The position numbers and the translations under genes are program-made. The notes beneath the pieces were generated by a model. It worked only from the letters and a program-made list of their open reading frames with translations. It was not told the origin of the DNA and made no database searches. DNA of 16,482 nt from Acidobacteriota bacterium (lineage in GTDB: Bacteria; Acidobacteriota; Terriglobia; UBA7540): the NCBI GenBank assembly GCA_021828225.1, contig JAKASH010000013.1:1-16482 (forward strand). The letters run 5' to 3'. Shown in pieces: positions 13,491 to 16,482 of this stretch. The stretch's first letter is position 1; every line of letters starts with the position of its first letter.

Positions 13491-14826
13491 ACAGATCAAC
13501 CAAGAATTGCTCCGCCCGCTTTACCGCGCCTCCTGGCGCTTCTATTTCGCTGTAGCGGTCCTCGGAACGCTGGTGCTCGCGGCCTTTTTCGCCTGGGGCT
13601 ACCAGATTTACAACGGCATCGGGGTGTCGGGGCTGGACCGTCCCGTTTTCTGGGGCTTTTACATCACGAATTTCGTTTTCTGGATCGGCATTAGCCACGC
13701 CGGCACGCTGATTTCCGCCATCCTTCGAGTCTCGAACGCTACCTGGCGAAGGCCGGTGACGCGCTGCGCGGAAGCTATCACGGTTTTTGCGCTCTCGATC
13801 GGCGCCATGTTTCCGCTCGTTCACCTGGGGCGGCCGTGGCTGTTCTTCTGGCTGATTCCTTATCCGAGCGAGCGCGGCATCTGGCCGCAGTTCCGCTCGC
13901 CGCTGCTATGGGACTTTTTCGCCATCAATACTTATCTGATCGGCAGCACCACTTTCTTACTTCTTCCGAGCATCCCGGACTTTGCACTGATTCGTGACCG
14001 GGCAACCGGCTGGCGGAAGAAAGTCTATAGCATTGTCTCGCTCGGCTGGCGGGGAACGCCCAAGCAGTGGCATCGGCTGGAGATGGCCGTGCGCATCATG
14101 GCGGTGGCCATCATTCCTGTCGCTGTTTCAGTGCACACCATTGTCTCCTGGGATTTTGCCATGGCGCCAGTGCCCGGTTGGCACTCGACGATCTTTGGCC
14201 CGTACTTTGTCGCGGGCGCCATCTTCAGCGGCATAGCCGCACTGATCGTCGCCATGGCCTTGCTGCGCAAGTTGCTGCACCTGGAGGAATATCTAACGCC
14301 GCAGCACTTTGATAATCTTGGCAAGCTGCTGCTGGTGATGAGCCTGTTATGGTTCTACTTTGTTTTTGCCGAGCGCCTGACCACCTGGTACGGCAACTTC
14401 CCGAGTGAGATGGCGGTCTTCTGGTCGACCTTGAGCGGAAGATATTCACCTTTATTCTGGACCATGGTGTTTTGCAACTTCATTATTCCGGTGCCCATCC
14501 TGGCCATCAAGAAGCTGCGGACGAAAATCGGCTGGACGGTAGTCGCCTCAATCCCGGTCATTATTGGGATGTGGCTCGAACGATTCCTGATCATCGTCCC
14601 TTCGCTTTCGCACAAGTATCTGCCCTACAATTACGGTACCTACCGGCCGACCTGGGTGGAAATCACCATCACAGTCGGAACGTTTGCGGGCATGGGCCTG
14701 CTGTATCTCATTTTTTCCAGGGTCTTTCCGATTATCTCGATCTGGGAACTGAAGCTTGGCTTGCAGAGGAAGCCGGAGGCTGCTCCGGCGCTCGCTTCGC
14801 AGGAACCTGCCGCGGAGCAACCTTAG
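13474..14826 (+). CDS. actC: ActC: NrfD/PsrC-type quinone-interacting membrane subunit
   Basis: A 450-aa inner-membrane protein with about ten hydrophobic helices, as in ActC and PsrC/NrfD relatives. The block FWIGISHAGTLISAILR (69-85) contains His75 and the SAILR segment characteristic of ActC, near the quinone site and proposed proton path; HLGRPW follows the next helix. It oxidises or reduces membrane quinol and passes electrons to ActB2. The ATG at 13474 overlaps the last 17 bp of actB2, indicating translational coupling; a GTG at 13459 would add five codons and overlap more. The C-terminal tail is Ala/Pro/Glu-rich. A second homologue, ActF, normally accompanies it in six- or seven-subunit ACIII but is not found here. 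Confidence 0.9.
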   Translation: MDKTPEQINQELLRPLYRASWRFYFAVAVLGTLVLAAFFAWGYQIYNGIGVSGLDRPVFWGFYITNFVFWIGISHAGTLISAILRVSNATWRRPVTRCAEAITVFALSIGAMFPLVHLGRPWLFFWLIPYPSERGIWPQFRSPLLWDFFAINTYLIGSTTFLLLPSIPDFALIRDRATGWRKKVYSIVSLGWRGTPKQWHRLEMAVRIMAVAIIPVAVSVHTIVSWDFAMAPVPGWHSTIFGPYFVAGAIFSGIAALIVAMALLRKLLHLEEYLTPQHFDNLGKLLLVMSLLWFYFVFAERLTTWYGNFPSEMAVFWSTLSGRYSPLFWTMVFCNFIIPVPILAIKKLRTKIGWTVVASIPVIIGMWLERFLIIVPSLSHKYLPYNYGTYRPTWVEITITVGTFAGMGLLYLIFSRVFPIISIWELKLGLQRKPEAAPALASQEPAAEQP

Positions 14827-14859
14827 GGAGCCCGATGGGAATCCATTGAGAGGAACGAG

Positions 14860-15384
14860 ATGAACGCAATTTACGGACTCTATCCTGATCCAGGCGCGGC
14901 CCAGCGGGCGCTGAATGTGCTCGAGCGTTCAGAGAGCGAACTGGGCTTCAAAGACCGGGACATCGCCGTGCTGTCGAGCGAGCCTTACGAAGAGTATGGC
15001 TTCGGCCAGCGTGACCACGTGACGCATATGCCGTGGATCGCCGCGCTGGGAGGCCTGATCGGCGGCCTCTGCGGCTGGTGGTTCGTTTCCTTCGCTCAGA
15101 AGAGCTACCCGATGATTTCGGGAGGGATGCATCTGGTCACCAAGTGGCCGGATGGCATCATTACTTATGAGCTGACGATGCTGGGCGCGATTCTCGCCAC
15201 CTTGATCACGCTCCTGATAACCGCGCGCATTCCCGACTGGAGCGGGCGCAAACTTTACGATCCGGCTGTCAGCAATGGTAAAATTCTTATTGGCGTGACC
15301 AACCCGCCGGAAAGCGCACGGGATGAGCTTGAAAAGAGGCTACGTGCTGCGGGCGCGGAAGCTGTAAAAGAATTTGTTAAGTAA
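14860..15384 (+). CDS. actD: ActD: DUF3341 membrane subunit of alternative complex III
   Basis: A 174-aa protein with the DUF3341 pattern. A cytoplasmic ferredoxin-like alpha/beta start (IYGLYPDPGAAQRAL, 4-18) leads into VLSSEPYEEYGF. Two transmembrane helices follow, around IAALGGLIGGLCGWWFV and LTMLGAILATLITLLIT, joined by a loop with GGMHLVTKWPDGIITYE. The C-terminal part ends KILIGVTNPP and a helix. ActD packs beside ActC in ACIII and has no cofactor. Its presence is one of the best markers separating ACIII from Psr- and Qrc-type complexes. The start is supported by AGAGGA about six bases before the ATG. It lies 33 bp after actC. Confidence 0.9.
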   Translation: MNAIYGLYPDPGAAQRALNVLERSESELGFKDRDIAVLSSEPYEEYGFGQRDHVTHMPWIAALGGLIGGLCGWWFVSFAQKSYPMISGGMHLVTKWPDGIITYELTMLGAILATLITLLITARIPDWSGRKLYDPAVSNGKILIGVTNPPESARDELEKRLRAAGAEAVKEFVK

Positions 15385-15399
15385 ATCTCAGGAGGTACG

Positions 15400-15780
15400 A
15401 TGCAAGGACGTTCATTGAAAATTGTTAAATGGCTATTCATTCTGGCGCTGGCCGTGGCTCTGCCCATGGCGACCATCAGCTTTGCCAAAGGCAAGACAGC
15501 TCTTTCCCCCGCAGCCAAGGCGGGCAAGAAGATATTTGATGACAACTGCACAATGTGTCACTTTGCGGACCAGACGACAGCTAAGATTGGACCTGGCCTG
15601 AAGGGATTATTCAAGAACAAGGCGCTTCCTTATTCTCACCGGCCTGTTACCGTTGCCAATGTCGAAGAGCAGATCGAAAAGGGCAATCCGCAGGGCAAAC
15701 CAATGCCAATGCCGCCCTTTGGGAGCAAGCTTTCAAAGACTCAGATTAACGATCTGATCGCTTATCTGAAGACCATCTAA
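15400..15780 (+). CDS. actE: ActE: monoheme class I cytochrome c
   Basis: A 126-aa periplasmic cytochrome. A hydrophobic signal/anchor segment (about 8-29) is followed by the single heme site CTMCH (50-54), IGPGLKGLF (63-71), and a Met ligand in PMPMPPFG (Met102 or Met104), then a C-terminal helix (INDLIAYLKTI). The small class I fold with Met ligation fits ActE, the monoheme subunit that hands electrons to soluble cytochrome or oxidase. Start support is strong: AGGAGGT about five bases before the ATG. It begins 15 bp after actD and is the last gene of the cluster; repeats and a convergent gene follow. Confidence 0.87.
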   Translation: MQGRSLKIVKWLFILALAVALPMATISFAKGKTALSPAAKAGKKIFDDNCTMCHFADQTTAKIGPGLKGLFKNKALPYSHRPVTVANVEEQIEKGNPQGKPMPMPPFGSKLSKTQINDLIAYLKTI

Positions 15781-15798
15781 GGTAAGGGCTTCGTTATA

Positions 15799-15839
15799 GC
15801 GGCGGTCGCAGCCTCGCCCAGCGCAGCCGACGACCGCCG
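15799..15839 (+). repeat. GTAGC-like palindrome (copy 7)
   Basis: ATAGC leads into a 9-bp perfect stem, CGGCGGTCG (15800-15808) and CGACCGCCG (15831-15839), with a 22-nt loop. The first arm matches the stem of copy 1 (CGGCGGTC at 1104), showing that the two ends of the window share the same element. It lies just after actE. Confidence 0.65.
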
Positions 15840-15860
15840 GACGGTCGGCGTGGAAAGTCC

Positions 15861-15880
15861 GGCCCCGACCCGTCGGGGCC
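15861..15880. terminator. Strong GC hairpin between convergent actE and efp
   Basis: GGCCCCGA (15861-15868), loop CCCG, TCGGGGCC (15873-15880): a perfect 8-bp GC-rich stem. It sits between genes that converge, 80 bp after actE and 58 bp beyond the efp stop. No run of T follows on either strand, so intrinsic termination is unproven, and it may instead be another repeat. Confidence 0.35.
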
Positions 15881-15938
15881 AGTACAACCCTAAAGGCGTG
15901 CCTTGGCGCGCTTTTGCCACCAACTTCTGAAATAGACC

Positions 15939-16482
15939 CTAAAACCGCTTGGTGTCCTTCCGCGACCGCTCCAGGTATCTGCCGGTGGAAACGTCGATGC
16001 GCACGGCTTCGCCGGGCGCGATGAACTGCGGCACCATCACTTCCATGCCGTTTTCAAGCGTAGCGGATTTGTAGGTACTGTCCTGCTGCTGGTGGATAGG
16101 CGGTGCTGTCGTGTGGACGGTGAGTTCCACGCTTTCGGGCAGAACGACGCTGACCGCCCGGCCGTTATAGAACTCGACGGGAACGGTCATTTCCGTCTTG
16201 AGGAAAGCGTATCCGGGGCCGATGGTTTCAAGCGGAATGGAGACCTGGTCAAAGGTCTGCGGATTCATAAAGGTTGCGGAATCGGCGTCGCTGTAAAGGA
16301 ATTCCATTCCCTGCTTTTCGAGCAGCGTGTCGTCAAGGTGTTCTTCGGGGCGGAAGCGCAGCTCTTTGGTGGTACCTTTCAGCACGTCGCGCAATTTGGC
16401 ATGGACGCTCCCGGACATTTTCCCTTGGCCTATGTGGAATTCGGCCTCTATCACTCTGAAAGGCTCGTCATCGATCCTGATC
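15939..16482 (-). CDS. efp: Elongation factor P (5' end beyond the window)
   Basis: At least 180 residues are visible, and the frame continues to the right edge without a stop, so the true start lies outside. An internal GTG at 16454 is not the start, because the preceding codons (IRIDDEPFRV) are clearly EF-P sequence. EF-P binds between the ribosomal P and E sites and relieves stalling at proline runs. Visible parts are the N-terminal KOW-like barrel with tip loop HIGQGKMSGS and AKLRDVLKGT, the OB domain with FLYSDADSATFMNPQTFDQ, and the C-terminal OB domain ending MVPQFIAPGEAVRIDVSTGRYLERS. The tip loop is one residue longer than in E. coli EF-P and its lysine context differs. I associate this variant with Acidobacteriota. 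It is convergent with the act operon and functionally unrelated. Confidence 0.9.
   Translation of the reverse strand, partial: IRIDDEPFRVIEAEFHIGQGKMSGSVHAKLRDVLKGTTKELRFRPEEHLDDTLLEKQGMEFLYSDADSATFMNPQTFDQVSIPLETIGPGYAFLKTEMTVPVEFYNGRAVSVVLPESVELTVHTTAPPIHQQQDSTYKSATLENGMEVMVPQFIAPGEAVRIDVSTGRYLERSRKDTKRF

Overview
The window most likely comes from an Acidobacteriota (Acidobacteria) genome. This is an inference from gene families (a split alternative complex III locus, an elongation factor P of a type I associate with that phylum) and from GC-rich, GTAGC-headed palindromes scattered between genes. No rRNA marker is present, so the assignment is tentative. No tRNA, rRNA or CRISPR array was seen.

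Region 1 (1-983) is a decayed mobile-element scar. It holds the 3' end of a group II intron (domains V and VI), then the C-terminal tail of a DDE transposase, then a low-GC, 5'-truncated Ntn-hydrolase (proteasome-fold) gene.

Region 2 (3475-1148, minus strand) is a three-gene metabolic operon: an SDR oxidoreductase, RidA, and a fold-type III PLP enzyme of the D-threonine aldolase / D-serine dehydratase family. A candidate sigma-70 promoter lies upstream. The RidA/dehydratase pairing suggests release and detoxification of enamine/imine intermediates.

Region 3 (3488-5615) holds an APC-family amino-acid permease set in repeat-rich DNA. It is flanked by a ~45-bp imperfect inverted repeat, and four GTAGC or related palindromes lie upstream.

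Region 4 (5489-15780, all plus strand) is the main system. Two tandem GbsR/MarR-like regulators of identical length (173 aa, ~60% identical by hand count) each have two TGTGA-N6-TCAC-type palindromes, 22 bp apart and starting exactly 127 bp before the ATG. They are followed by a Cyc2-like fusion of a monoheme cytochrome and an outer-membrane beta-barrel, a secreted blue-copper-like protein, and an alternative complex III (ACIII) operon: pentaheme ActA, molybdopterin-fold ActB1, separate iron-sulfur ActB2, NrfD-like ActC, DUF3341 ActD and monoheme ActE. ActF and any terminal oxidase are absent from the window. Read together, this could be an outer-membrane-to-quinone electron route: porin-cytochrome, then cupredoxin, then periplasmic cytochromes, then ACIII. 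That is reminiscent of Fe(II) oxidation chains, but function is inferred from gene content only.

Region 5 (15781-16482) contains two GC-rich hairpins between convergent genes and a partial elongation factor P gene running off the right edge on the minus strand.
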